A stretch of DNA of 64,000 nucleotides, from the NCBI GenBank assembly GCA_020726505.1, contig JAHLEZ010000005.1, positions 2,046,001 to 2,110,000 on the forward strand, given 5' to 3'. The position numbers were made by a program, and so were the translations under genes. Position 1 is the first letter of the stretch; each line of letters begins with the position of its first letter. This document shows positions 44,301 to 56,641 of this stretch, one piece after another. A model generated the notes under the pieces. That model did not search any database, had not been told where the DNA came from, and was given only the letters and a program-made list of their open reading frames with translations. The stretch is from Leptodontidium sp. MPI-SDFR-AT-0119 (taxonomy: Eukaryota > Ascomycota > Leotiomycetes > Helotiales > Leptodontidiaceae).

Positions 44301-47300
44301 TTTTTTACTTTCTTCTTTTATTACACCTTTCGATAGATACTTCGTTTCGAAACATATAATAGCCTTTAAAAGTGGCCGCGCCGCTATATTAATTAGAGAA
44401 GCTGCGCTAATAATAAATTTTATATTAACCTTCGAGAGTTAGAAATGCTTAGATCCGCGCTTTTTAAGTGTATAATATCGCCCCTAGCCAATCCCTGATA
44501 CTAATACTATTATTAAACTTACCTTTGTTATTAATACTTCGTGTACCGTAGAGCTCTCGTATTAACAAGTACGACATATAACAAAGCCTAAAGAGCGCGC
44601 GCACTTCGCTACTAACGGTTCTCTATCTTAGTTAGGAAGTATATTAAATAACTAACCTAATTAACATATATAACCGTCCCTATAATTAAATAATATATAT
44701 ATCCCAACTAAATTAGCTCGAGTAGAAATTACTAAGTTAAAGAGTAAAACCGCCGAGCTTTTATACTCCCGAGACTAGATTGACTCCCCCTAATTCGCTT
44801 CTTCTACGCGTAAAACGCATACTAAGGATTACGTTAATTTACTTTAGAAGATATAAATGTAGCTTTTTCTCGTATACGACTCGATTACAAAAGCTTTTCT
44901 TTCCTTAACTTGTTCTCTTTAACTACAAGATAAGTTACTAATTACAAAGCGACGTGAGAAAGCTCGTTAATGTTTGATTGTTAAGATCTTTTTAATTAGC
45001 GCCGTAGCGTTTTATATATTAATAAAACGGAAGTCTAGAGATAAGATATTCGTAGTAACTCTTTAAGAGATCAATACTTTAATTAATTAAAGAAGCTAAA
45101 AGCGAGAGAAAGCCGCTGCTATATTAGCCTTAACTATCGAACTCACTTACCGCCGCTAGTTAGCCATGCAGTTTACATTCTCTATTTAAGAGCTAGACAC
45201 TAAATTAATGATTCCCCTAGAATACGCTGATTAGACTTACGTATTTTTTAAGGCAGAAAGTGATATTCTCCCCCCTTACTACTTGTATAATTACAAAATT
45301 AAGCTAAAAGGAGAGGCTGAGAAAGCACTTAAGTATTCGCTATTATATAAGATGTTAACTAAAAAACTTAAGGTTATTAAAGAATATATTACGGATAACT
45401 TGGATAAAGGATTTATTAAGCCGTCTTAAGTATTATTCGTTACCCTTATTTTCTTTATTAAGAAGCCGAATGGCTCCTTGCGGTTATGTATTAATTTTTA
45501 AGTGCTAAATTCCCTTACTTAGAAGGACTAATACCCTTTACCTCTAATTAATGAGACCCTAGCTCGCATAGTTAATACTCGCATCTTTATTAAATTAGAT
45601 ATTCGTTAAGCCTTTTACCGAATCTAAATAAACCTAGTATTAAAGAAGTATATTACCTTTCGCACGAGATACGGCGTATATAAGTGTAAAGTTCTTTTAT
45701 TTAGCTTAACTAATAGTTCTACTACCTACTAGCGCTACATAAACGATATTCTCTTCGATTACCTTAATGATTTTTATATAATGTACTTAGACGATATTCT
45801 TATATACTTTAAGAACCCCTTACAACATTAGCTTTACGTTAAAAAGGTACTTTAACGTCTTAACGACGCTAGGCTGTAAGTCGACCTAAAGAAGTGTGAG
45901 TTTAAAGTAACACAAACTAAGTACCTAGGATTTATTATATCAACTTTTGGCCTAGAATTGATCCCGAGAAAGTCTTTGTCGTTTGTAAATGGACTTACCC
46001 TAACTTTATTAAAGATATATAATCCTTCCTTAGTTTTTGTAACTTTTATTAGAGATTTATCCGCGACTACGGTATTATAGCGAAACCTCTTATTTAACTA
46101 ACTAAGAATAACGTTTCCTTTCGCTTTACTACAAAATGCGAAGGCGCCTTCGACCTTCTAAAATATACCTTTACGTCCGCACCTCTCTTAAGACACTACC
46201 GACAAGATTTACCCTGCTTCCTAAAGACAAATGCTAGTGATAGTGTTATAGCCGGAGTCCTTTCTTAATAACACGGCGACGATTAGTTCCCCGTTGCTTT
46301 TTTTTTAAAGACTATATTACTTACTAAGCTTAACTACGTAGTACACGATAAAGAAATGCTAGTTATTATTAGATCTTTTAGGCACTAGCGTGCTGAGTTA
46401 GTAGGAGCCCCCTACTAAGTCCGTGTCGTAATAGACTATAAGGCCTTGGAATACTTTATAACCTTTAAGTAATTAAATGCTAAATAAGCACAATGGGTAG
46501 AGCTTTTAGTGAACTACAATTTTATAATTACGTACCGCCTTAGAATTTATAACCCCCTAGCAGACGTACTTTCTCGTAAGCTAAACGAGTTAGATTAACA
46601 AAACTCTACGAAGAAGACTTAACGCCTTTAATAACTTTTACGCCAAGACTAAGTTGACCCTAACTTATTATTTATAGAGTTGCGGCCGCCTAACGACGCC
46701 GACGCGTTAGTAGCCGACGTTAAGCTCGCTGCCCTTACACTAATATTCTTTGTCGTATAGTAAATCTTAGAGGCTAACCGCATTGCCCCTTCTTTATAAG
46801 CTTTGCGTAAATAAGTTATATTAGACTCTCTAAGTAAACTTAGCCTAGAGGGCGACCTTTTACTTTACGACGGCCGCCTCTTAGTCCCCGATATCGATTA
46901 CCTCTAAACCCTCCTTATACGAGAGGTTCATAATCGAGTCACTATAGCGCACTCTGATGCTAAGAAGACGATTCAAATACTTGCTTCTTAGTACTAGTAG
47001 TACGGAATTACGTCGATAATCTAATAATATTACCGTAATTATTATATATGCCGACGAATTTAAGTCCCCTGGGATAAAAAGCCCGGACTCTTTTATCCTC
47101 TCTTTATTCCGTCTAAATCATAAGAACATATTATAGTAGACTACTGCTCCTTTATTAAGGACAAGTATAGATTCGACAACGTTCTCGTTTTTATTGATAG
47201 ATTTAGTAAACAAGTTATTAGTATCCCTTATTAGAAGACGACAAATGCTTGGAAGCTAGCTATTATATACATTTACTATATATATTGCTACTTTAGAGCC

Positions 47301-48329
47301 CTATTAATTATCACTTCTAATAAAAGTCCCTAGTTTATATCTAGGTTTTAGACCGCCCTAGGCAAGATTCTCGGAACCAAGAGACAACTATCCGCTACTA
47401 ACTACCCGCAGATAGACGGTCAGATCGAAGTGTATAACTAATACTTACAGAAACGATTCCGACCTTTCGTTGCGTACTACTAAGACGACTAGTTAGAGTA
47501 CTTCCCTATCATAGACTACGCCTAGATGTCCCTCCTACACGATTCCCTAAGGGGACTCTTTTTATTTAAAGTAGTTCATAAATATACATCACGCACAAAT
47601 TAGGACTAAAAAATTAACTTACTAAACTTAGCTACTCTCGCTAACAAATTAAACACTTAACAAGCCATTAACTATGCTTAACGTCATAAAAAAGCATAAG
47701 ATATAACTTGGTTAAGCCTTATTGTGGCCTAAGCAAAGATAACTAGGTTTTACAACGCCTCTTGCCGCGATATCGACTTTAATAAAGATAACCTAGTTTG
47801 GCTTAATATGCGTTACTTTAAGATACTCCGCTTATTTAAGAAGTTAGATATGCCGACTAATAGACTATTTAAAGTGCTCGAGAAGGTAAAACACTCGTAC
47901 CGCCTAAAATTGCTAGCGAGTATAAAGGTCCACAACGTCTTTCTGGCTAGCAAGCTACGCTAAGACCCTAACGACCCCTTACTAGGCTAAGTGTAAGATG
48001 CCCCCCTACTAATTAACATTATAAGCGACGACGAGTAAGAACTAGAAAAAGTGTTTACTTACTATAAAAAGGGCAAGACTTTATCTTACTATATTACTTA
48101 GCTTAATTAAGACGTTAACTTAGATTAGTACGATACCTTTAACCTTAAGTACGCTCCGCATAAAGTTAGGGATTTCCATCTTAGTTACCCTAAGCAAGCA
48201 GGACCCCCTACTAGTTACCTGAATAAATTAAAGTATAAAAAAACGGTGTTGACGACTACGACGACCTCGATAGTAACAAGGAAATAGACTAACGCTCGAG
48301 AATAAGCTTTTTCCGAAGGGGGGGGGTAG
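41376..48329 (+). pseudogene. Decayed gag-pol of G3
   Basis: Recognisable remnants in order. Retropepsin near 43205-43260 (PALFDSEANSYCFIN, with DSG altered to DSE by G-to-A). RT near 45400-45800 (KLDIR-AFYRI at about 45595, MYLDDILIYF at 45781-45810). RNase H near 46220-46270 (LKTNASDSVIAGVLS). Integrase zinc region near 46910-46990. Integrase core to about 47450. A C-terminal region near 48060-48230 (YYIT-LN-DVNLD-YD, then FHLSYPKQAGPP) resembles the chromodomain-containing tail of fungal gypsy elements. Many stops; non-functional. Confidence 0.8.
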
Positions 48330-48578
48330 TATAACGACTATCGCTGTCCAGAGCCTTATTTCCACCGGCTCCACTTAGTACTACCCAATCGGGACGTACC
48401 GAGATTACTATAGTGCTAGGCATACTAACCTTTTATATATAAACTTATTCTTTCCTTACCTTCTTTCCTCTATAATTGTAAATTCTAAGTTGATGCTTAG
48501 TATCGTCATATGTCTCTTGTGTTGATATGTGAGGCGTCAGTTACACGTAATTGCCGTCTTTCTAGGGCAAGCGTCACA
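48330..48578 (+). repeat. 3' LTR of G3 (249 bp)
   Basis: Same length as the 5' LTR; its first bases are TATAACGACTATCGC through G-to-A changes, and it ends GCGTCACA followed by GCAAC. Confidence 0.9.
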
Positions 48579-50734
48579 GCAACCTTTAAAATACGGGTTA
48601 TTAGTATACTTGCTATATAGTGTTTCCTTTTAGCTTTCTTCGCTATAAATCGTAGGAAGAAAGAAATAGTTATTACGGTGTAGTAATCTCTCCTTTACTA
48701 GGCACGTTATAAATACTTAGACGCGTAAGATAGGTGATAATATTAATCGGGGGAGAGCCCGCCCCGGAACAACTATACAAAAGGGACAAGACGGCGAAGG
48801 GTTTTATTATTAATAGCCCTAAACCTTCGACGTTAGCGATAAGCGCTAAGAAAAGTATATATTATTATTACTAAAACGCTAGATAACAAGCTAATACTTA
48901 GTTATTTAATAGTACACCCCGAATACTAAACCGAGATTTTAGACTAAAGGAAATTAGGAAGGACGTCGTTAATTGAAATAATCTAGTCGTTTATCCATTT
49001 ACCCCTTTACCCCTTTACCCTTTACTCTTTTTAATAGTAAAGATAGTCCCTAAAAGCTTAATAGTATTAGTTAAATAATATTAAGTGACTAAATCGAGCA
49101 ATCCGTTTCCTCTTATAAAAATAATAGTGCAAGGCCGGATGGGCAAAGAGATAATAATAAGCTATACTATATATACAGGCAAACGCGAACATTCTTTGTT
49201 CCGTCCGTGAACAACCTCTCGAGCAATGTGCCTTGAAAATTCTTAACTTAAAGGAGACCTTGAGAATTTAAGATGTTTAGTCGAGTATTACAATCGGTTG
49301 GCGACTGTTAGAGGATGAATCGCTACGACCGAGGAACAGAGTATTTATAAATTAAGTGTTTGGCGAAGAAGGCTGATCTCAGTATGGGAATAGCCTCCCT
49401 TACCTCTCGTCTTAGGCTCACTAATCCTATTAGCACGGAACTTAAATCCGTGCGAATAGGCTATTCGCGGCTTAATATTCGATTAAGTCAGTTACTTAAA
49501 TACAAGTATTAATGCCAAGAATGACCGAGGTGGTTTATGCTCACATTATGCAAGTTACTATTTCGTTTCGTACTCTAATTCTAATACCTTCGTCTAGCTT
49601 ATATTGTTTTAATTAGATTTTGGCTTAGTGCTTAGCGTCTTTCGGGCTCTTTTTGCACTTCAATCTAAGGCTAATATTAGCCGTTGCCCTTATTCCGTTA
49701 ATGTTAGAAGCTACAGTCGTACAATCGACTTTCGAATCTAGCCCTCCTCACCTTTGGTTTCAATTTATCAGAATGCGTCGAACAATCTATCTTTACTTCT
49801 GGCACTTACTACTGCTTCTGCCTATTATCTCCTATGCTAATCTTTACCTTTAATTTCACGACTATCTTAACTAAAGCTATTGTAACGGTTGAGAAGGTAT
49901 TAGAAGGATACAAAAGTATAGTGGCAGAAATGGCTTCTTATTTAGACGATCTAAAACTATAACTATAAAACTAGCTGCTCGAGAAGACAGCCTATAAACT
50001 AAATTTCTTAAAGGTGTGCCGTGCGAATAATATTAGCTAAAAACGAGGGGCTTACGAACTCGGCTTTTTCATATGTAGGGGGGCTATTTATATAACATAA
50101 TGCAGGCCCTTCGACGGCCAAACCTTCTCAAAATTAAATTACTATCTATTTGCTAATCCGTTCTCGATGTAATGCGGGATAGCGGCCATGCGAATTTGAT
50201 TTTCGTATACCTATAGTCTTCCATTATCGCACATTCACATTTTTCTTAGGTAATGTTTAGAGAGCCGGCTGGAGCGGATGCGGGGTTATCCCTCGCTTGC
50301 AGAGCAGAGCCGCTGGTTCGTGAGATTTTAAGGAGGGGTAGCCTGCCGGCATTCCTTATGCGTCATCGGAATGGATGCGCCAACATCAGGGTGCCCAATT
50401 CTGCCCCCTGTAGTGTCGCGTTGTTCTCCTTCTGTTTATCTCGCTTTAAGTTTATTTGTATACGGGAAATGAGGTTCAATATTGAGTTTTTGATGCGATT
50501 ACGGATGTAATAATACGGTACATACTAAAGCCGGGGGCATGAAGATACTGCATACACTACTGCGAACACTGGACGACCTCCCACCCGTAAAGAAAGCTTT
50601 ACCGAGAGATCATTCTACTTCATGGCCGGCAATGTTTCGTGACAAGGCTCGGTGATCCCGAAAAGCAAACAGAATCAATTGCTCAGGGGAAAGTTATGGG
50701 TCACTGCTAATTGATTGTTCTTTGGTTTTTTCAG
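48579..50734. other. Transition from RIP-decayed to ordinary sequence, no firm gene
   Basis: AT-rich decay fades out around 49.2-49.6 kb. A short TTTACCCC array lies at about 48998-49028. A 66-codon frame at 49653-49853 starts with a signal-peptide-like MHFNLRLILAVALIPLML but has no recognisable continuation. Near 49870-49960 a stretch reads VEKVLEGYKSIVAEMASYLDDLKL, perhaps an exon relic. An 85-codon frame at 50253-50510 is unrecognised. None is called as a gene. Confidence 0.4.
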
Positions 50735-51268
50735 AGCAAGAGAATGGCGCGGAATGCTGGAGAAGGGTGTGTAATTACCATCAAGTTTTATTTTGTTGCT
50801 ACCGGATACCTCGACTCGGCAGCGAGAAATCTGGGTCATACAGAACAGCCCGACGAACGTTCCTTTCAAGTTCTGCTGTGAACGAAATGCGGCTAATACT
50901 GAGATCCAGCCCGACGAGCGCTACAAGATCTCAGATGAGTATCTCGAAGTAATGTATAAGCTTTCGAATCATTTTGACGCGACGACGCAGTAATCCGAGA
51001 TGTCAAGAAAGGATGGTACAGCGACCCCAACCGAGTTCACAAGACCAATCACGTTGGAAAATACTACAATGTCCCCGGTCCACACATCTGTGTGCCAAGT
51101 CCTCAGTGTACACCAGTATTTATGCAAGTTGGAACATCTTGTTCGGGAAAGCGCTTCGCAGCTAAAAACGCCGAAGCGATCTTCCTCCTGTTGGCGGAAT
51201 TGAGAAAGAGGGGCCTGTTTTGGGACGATTATAAAGTCCCAAGCGGTACATATCGAGAGAACCTGTAA
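50735..51268 (+). pseudogene. Possible decayed or mis-spliced small gene, product unknown
   Basis: Coding-like sequence continues across frames. After a good 3' splice site (TTTTTTCAG ending at 50739) one frame reads GEGCVITIKFYFVATGYLDS. A second frame reads FKFCCERNAANTEIQPDERY up to 50993. A third, opening at about 50985, reads DVKKGWYSDPNRVHKTNHVG, then ICVPSPQCTPVF, and ends GTYRENL with TAA near 51268. The Cys residues and size would suit a small secreted protein, but no signal peptide is joined to it. Either introns or frameshifts link the parts. Low confidence. Confidence 0.3.
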
Positions 51269-52304
51269 GCGACAGAAGGTCAGACTTGGTTACCTGTTGA
51301 TCATCCCGGGTATGGGTATCGTTGGAAGGCTGAAGCATAGGTCTTCAATGGGGGTTCGATATCGGCAAATACTGTAATTGGTGAGTACAGTATGCCATGT
51401 CGGTGAGTTATCTAGCAGATAGAAAATTACTGTTATGCTACTATCATGTTTTCGGTAAGTAGGTGTGTAGCTATCAGAGACAGTGCCGGACGAAAGAATA
51501 CGGCATATCAAACGAATGAGTCAGGCAAGTGGTTCCCTGTTTAGTTTAATGTTCCAGCGCTTTTCCAAGACATTGGCATACGAACGCTTCACGCCCTGCA
51601 TCTCTTGTTCATGCGTCCAGTTACAAAGCCACGCCCTGATAGTTATCAGAGTGAGTGCGGAAATGATCTACCAATCGCTCATTTGTCGATGTCTGATTCT
51701 AGGGAGCGCTAGATACAGAGTATCTTTTCACTTGTTTTCCTCCGAGCCGAGATGACCTCTTGATCAATGATTTCCCGGCTCGTTTTTCGAATTCGTATAT
51801 TGTATTTAAGCGAAAATCACACGATCTTGCTGCGGGTGTTGCGGCATTTACTTTTTCTCGGTTTCCTTTTCACGGGTATGATCGTTAAGAATCACTTACA
51901 AGCCACAGGTTATCCTAGGACACTTTCCCTTTCACTAATACATGTTCTGTGCTCCTAAAAGTATTCGCCAACCTCGGTTAGAGTCGATAGCCCTGCTTAA
52001 CCCGACTCTCCAGGGTGTGTTTGTTTCGTGGCGATACCAAAAAGAAGAGAGTATTCTATGAAGTAAATCTGCAGCCTACCTTATATCGGTACGCCACGCC
52101 CTCCAGTCTTTTGGAAGATTTACTTCTGATCCGGGTTTCTTGCTTCGATAGTCGAGCCCGACGGTTGGATTTATACGCTGGAACAATTGGATGACATAAA
52201 TTCGTTGGTAGATCTAGAAATAAATGGGTATCGCTTAATTCTCAGCTGAGAGATGAATAGGAATCCGGCAGTTCAACATCTTGCCGTAAAAGAGCCTCCC
52301 ACAG
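51269..52304. other. Intergenic sequence, no gene seen
   Basis: Ordinary composition with only short chance frames. The last few hundred bases are the downstream flank of the C2H2 gene. Confidence 0.5.
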
Positions 52305-55097
52305 TCACCACGTCCATGTACCATTCCCATCTCTTCCTACATCCATATCCGCATCTACATTGGCATCCGTATCGGCGTCTCCAAACCCATCGAGCTCTTT
52401 TGAGAGGAACAAGTTGCTGCCAGTTGGTTGACTGCTGAATGGAGTGCTTGTTGACCTTGTTGTTGCGCATGAGCATGGTCCGAAACAGAGGCAGAAGTCA
52501 TCGCTGCCGTAATTAGGCTGAGAAGAGAACCCATCCGTCAAAGAAGAGACGGAACTGGACCTTCGCTGGGGTTCTCCGTTATTGTCCGCTTGAGGATTGA
52601 GTCCCAACAATGCAGAGACACGATATGGACTCTGGGATGGGATTTGATGTTGGAAAGTGTTGGTGAGAGGATTTGCAGCACCAGGGTCCGGCAGATATGG
52701 GTTCGGCTCGGCATGGTGATTGCAAAGACAGAGGCCAGTTGTCGAATCAGTTTGGAGATTGTACTCTGATGTCAAGGCCGGTACAATGCCCTGTCTGTTC
52801 CTCCTTTCGATAAAAGATTGGTATACCTGTCCGTGGCTTTCTAAAATGATACCAGCCAACCTCTCCAGATCTGTGGCGTCTAATGTTGGGAATTCTACTG
52901 CAACAGCACGGACAACCCGGCTGGGGAGCTCTCGCTGAGCAAAGGCCACATATTGTGTACACTCTGTCGAGCCTGAAAGTGGAATTTCGGCTTGCATAGG
53001 TTCAAAATCTACACCTTCATCAACCTGGAGCTTGGCGAGAGGAGTAGGGGAATACCAACATGGAGAAGGAAATTCTTCTTCTTGTGGAAACAGGAGCTTG
53101 TAAATTTCGGTCCAGCGAGCCTCTTCAGATTGACCTGGATAAGTCTTCTTCCTTCTCTTCAGCTTTTTCTCAATCTCTGGGCCGATACCTTCAGGTGGAG
53201 TCCCTGGAATCACTTCACACATGTCTGCCGTGTTAAGTGTAAGATGAGCATTCCGGTCTTTCGCATTTCTGAAGGTCTGCCAACACCTCTCGCAATGAAT
53301 CGGCACCTGGTGCTTTCTGTAGAGATGCTCCCTGCTGCTTGTGAGTGGGGCGCACGCCATTGGATGTCAAGATTGAGTAAACTTACTTTACTCGAGAAAT
53401 ATCTGGGAATCCAGATGTCGCGCACGTACGATAAGAGTGAACATTGTATTTGAAAGGGTCGTGCTTTCGATAAGGACAGGCAAACTTGCGCTTGTGTGCA
53501 TGATTGTGCGGTGCCTTCGGTAACCGGTGTTTTGGCTGGTTCTCTCCCTCGTCTTCATCCTCGCGGTCCTTGTCTTTGTCGATCCTTCGCTTTTTCCGAC
53601 TCGAAACCTCTGATGTGGGCCCCTGTAAATATGGGACGGTCGATGATCCCGGTGACTGAGACTGATGTGCCTCGTCTGTAGCATCTTGTTGGCCAGACCG
53701 AGGCGAGCGCTCGGTTGCAAGAGCGTTGCCATGGTTAACAGTGAGACTTGTAAGACGATTACAAAGATCTTCGGAAGTGGTACTGTAGTCTTCGCTATCA
53801 TCAGACTCGATCCTTGAATTATCGGAATCCGACGGAGACGCAGTATGTGGTGTTTGGAGCCCGTTGCTATCACTATGCTTCGGACTGTTCTCAGACCCTT
53901 GACTGCTATGCACAAGCGCGCAGGAATCAGAGAACTGTGGTGATCGCGAGTGGTTGTTCGGTCCAGTACCCTCGAAAGCCGCGGAGGTATGTTCATTTGC
54001 TTCCCCATTAGGACCGCTTTGGCAGGTCTTCAGCTGCTCTTCAGGGGGAGGTGTCTGAGGCTGGGGTGATAGTTGATCCCAGTTGTTTTCTTCTTTGATC
54101 ACCGGGAGTTTATTCTTGACGAGTCCGTTGTTTTCTGATCTCGGATCCTGCCTGTTGCCCCTCCCAGGTTGATTATAGGGCAGGCTATCTGCTTGAATCT
54201 GCACCTGATCGTTGGTCGTTGCCCCTACATCACCGGTTGGGCGCCGATCAAACATGGAGCATTTAGAGCTGGTAGAACGACTCATCCCCTTGATATCATG
54301 TACATTTTGAACAATGGAACTTGTAGACCCTAGTCGGTTGTTGGTGAGATTCGGAACCTGATCGGGTAAGCAGGAATTGTTCGGCATATCTCTTTGGTCT
54401 GAAAGAGCTAGCATACACCTCGTAGGCTCATACGGTATCGTAGCCGGAACTGACTTCGATGGGTGAGTGGACATAGAGGCAAAGGCTGTGACGGCCCGCT
54501 CGCATGTTGATTTCTCTCTGGCGGCCTAAGCGAGGTTAGACAGTTGTGCAATACACCATATTGGCTTATACCTTGATGTCCATCTGCTTTCCTTCTTCAT
54601 GCCGTTGCCTCTTCTCGTATCTCTCTCTTTTCTGGTTTATTTCTCTCCACTCGCCAGATGTATATGTCCCTTCGGCCTGCCATGAACCCGACTCTCCGTT
54701 CTGATGGACGATGGTTTTGCCGCTTTGAGAAATGGTGAGTAGAGGTATACGAGTCTCTGTGGGTATAATGTGATCAGTGATACTCCCAGGTCTAATTGAC
54801 AGCAGCCAGAAATCTTGAGATCATACTTTCAGTAGTCTTCCTGTTACGATAATCAACCCCGCCCGATTCCCGCTCCGCCCAGCTTGGAGAATGGCTTGAG
54901 TTTCGACTTGAACAGCTTGATGCACAGCTTCCGCACCTTGTGGATCCTCCGTATTCCGAGGAAGTCTCGCTCTGCGCGAAAGATGCCGTGGGATAGTGCG
55001 TGACGGTCACAGGCTTGGAGGAGTACTGGGCAAAGCGCTCGTGAGCGTCTGAGTGTGACATCGTGTCCTCTGGCATCTTGGAGGTTGAAATTTCCAT
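52305..55097 (-). CDS. C2H2 zinc-finger protein, four exons, 873 aa
   Basis: Exons 55097-54827, 54756-54572, 54525-53387 and 53331-52305 join in frame. Introns are 70, 46 and 55 nt with donors GTATGA, GTATAA and GTAAGT and branch-like CTGAT, CTAAC. The zinc region, residues about 497-560, spans the last intron: FACPYRKHDP...YRTC...RVK continuing as EHLYRKHQVPIHCERCWQTF. This is a fungal family with an atypical Cys/His pattern, probably DNA- or RNA-binding and nuclear. Before it is a long Ser/Asn/Gln-rich disordered region and a basic RKKRRIDKDKDR tract, a likely nuclear signal. Exon 2 carries ISQSGKTIVHQNGESGSW. Start ATG 55097 is the first in frame with the spliced product. Specific function unknown. 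Confidence 0.85.
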
Positions 55098-55751
55098 GCC
55101 GCAATAGCGTATCGTACAGCTGAATCTTCAGCCTTACAGTCGGGAAGACGAGGACCGGTGGCCGAGATTTACATCTGCAAAACTCTCCTCAATCTGCACC
55201 AAGAGGCAATCAAAAGAAAGCTGCCGGACTATGAAAGCCCGTCAGTCACGACTCGCGATGACTCGAGTGCTGCAGAGAGAGCGATAAATCGCGAAGGAAG
55301 CAACTCGCGAGCTGCGCATAAGTCAAGCCACACCACATGACGTGGGCGCTTAATCATGCGAATGCCTTTTTGGTGTTGCACAGGATTTTTTTTCGCGATC
55401 TGCGAAAAACTTTAGAGCGCGCAAAACACGTTGCGGACGAAGAACTCGCAGTATGGATTCACGATATTCGCAATCGCCATGATGGAGAAAAGCTGTGGGC
55501 GAGAAACGGTGCTGCGAATGCGGTATCGAAGAGGGATATTAATCTAGCCGTACCCAACTTCGCTCAAAAGTAAATCGATTCAAACTGTAAACACACAAAA
55601 ACTTCCCCCACAATTCTCCACGTAGCAACACAGAAAAGATAACTTCGGATGAAAATCGTCCTCAGGTAAGAAATTGTCGTTAGTGCACCCCTCGCCTGGG
55701 AGCCCACTTACCCTTCCTAGCGACCAACCACCCTGCCCTCATTTTGCCACA
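55098..55751. promoter_or_regulatory. Divergent intergenic region with four TCGCGA sites
   Basis: Lies between the start of the C2H2 gene (minus) and the small gene (plus). TCGCGA occurs at 55253-55258, 55289-55294, 55305-55310 and 55393-55398. Two overlapping open frames here (60 and 78 codons) lack recognisable features. A pyrimidine-rich, CA-rich stretch at 55580-55750 is probably the 5' leader of the plus-strand gene. Confidence 0.4.
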
Positions 55752-56072
55752 ATGTCTCCACACAAGGATCATGCTAGAGCTGCTGCAAGGCAGAGCAGCA
55801 AGTAAGCACTGCCTTCAAGATCACTTGCTTCTTTCCATCACTAATGCTGCCCAACATGCAGAGCCTCCAAGAAGTGTGTCGAAGCATTGTCGCTCAACTC
55901 GTATCTCTACGCCAAGCCCTCTGTGACTGAGCGCATCATGTTCGACTCCAAGCTCACCGAAGACGCTAGCCTGGCAAAAATGAGGAAAGTTTTGGAAAGT
56001 TTTGAAGAGAAGATCGCAGGTGACATGGTAGACGGAGACCGCGAGGTGAAAAGAGACGGGCCTGCGAAATAG
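55752..56072 (+). CDS. Small conserved-looking protein, two exons, 86 aa
   Basis: Exon 1 55752-55801 (MSPHKDHARAAARQSS) and exon 2 55862-56072 are joined through a 60-nt intron with donor GTAAGC, branch CTAAT and acceptor GCAG. The joined frame continues KASKKCVEALSLNSYLYAK and ends DGPAK with TAG at 56070-56072. The protein is charged, mostly helical in character, with no signal peptide or membrane segment. I do not recognise the family. ATG 55752 has the favourable context CACAATG and is preceded by a CA-rich leader. Confidence 0.7.
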
Positions 56073-56641
56073 GAAGGTGTTGTTTGACTTCTGAGGCGGA
56101 CGTAAGCGAGAATGCTATCAGGAGGAAAATCCGAAACGTCGTTTAAAAATCATGGTTCTTCCGTCGTGCTGTGGAATTCAGATGTACACAGATATCAAGG
56201 CCGGTGGCTGGTGGGTTAAGAGGTTGGATATTGGGCAGATGTGTGGGTTGAGTGGTTATATGTGTATGGGATGGTGAATAAATAAGAAGGCAGAAGTGGT
56301 GATTTGATCTCGGTAAATTATTTATCTCTCTCGGTCATGGTCGTCAGTCAGTGAACCAAAAGAGAGCGAAAAGGCGCTTTCCCAGCTTCCGCAGTGACTT
56401 TGTTAGTTATTTGCAAGTCTATTCGTGGAGTGTATGAGGTTTTGCAAATGGGTAACGAGTAAGTAAGGAAATCTGAGATTGAATAAAAGATGCAGGAGCC
56501 ACTTATTTCTCCTGCCCCACTTGATTGCACGGACGAACGAATAGCTATCGGAAAGCTCTTCTAACCTGCACAAAAGAACAAGAATGGAGGCTGATTGCAT
56601 CTATATGTTGTCTATATATAAATACACCTTTATACCTAGCT
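56073..56641. other. Convergent 3' intergenic region
   Basis: Lies between the stop codons of the small gene and the NLR gene. Nothing beyond likely 3' untranslated sequence is seen. Confidence 0.6.

Larger units (their letters stand above)
41127..48578 (+). mobile_element. G3: RIP-decayed Ty3/gypsy element, complete in outline, 7,452 bp
   Basis: Two 249-bp LTRs flank a decayed gag-pol, and GCAAC stands on both sides (41122-41126 and 48579-48583). The G-run ending in GTAG before 48330 is the PPT. All LTR differences that I noticed are transitions (for example TGTGACGAC versus TATAACGAC), which fits RIP rather than neutral drift. The element entered sequence that reads continuously from 41126 to 48584. 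Confidence 0.9.
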
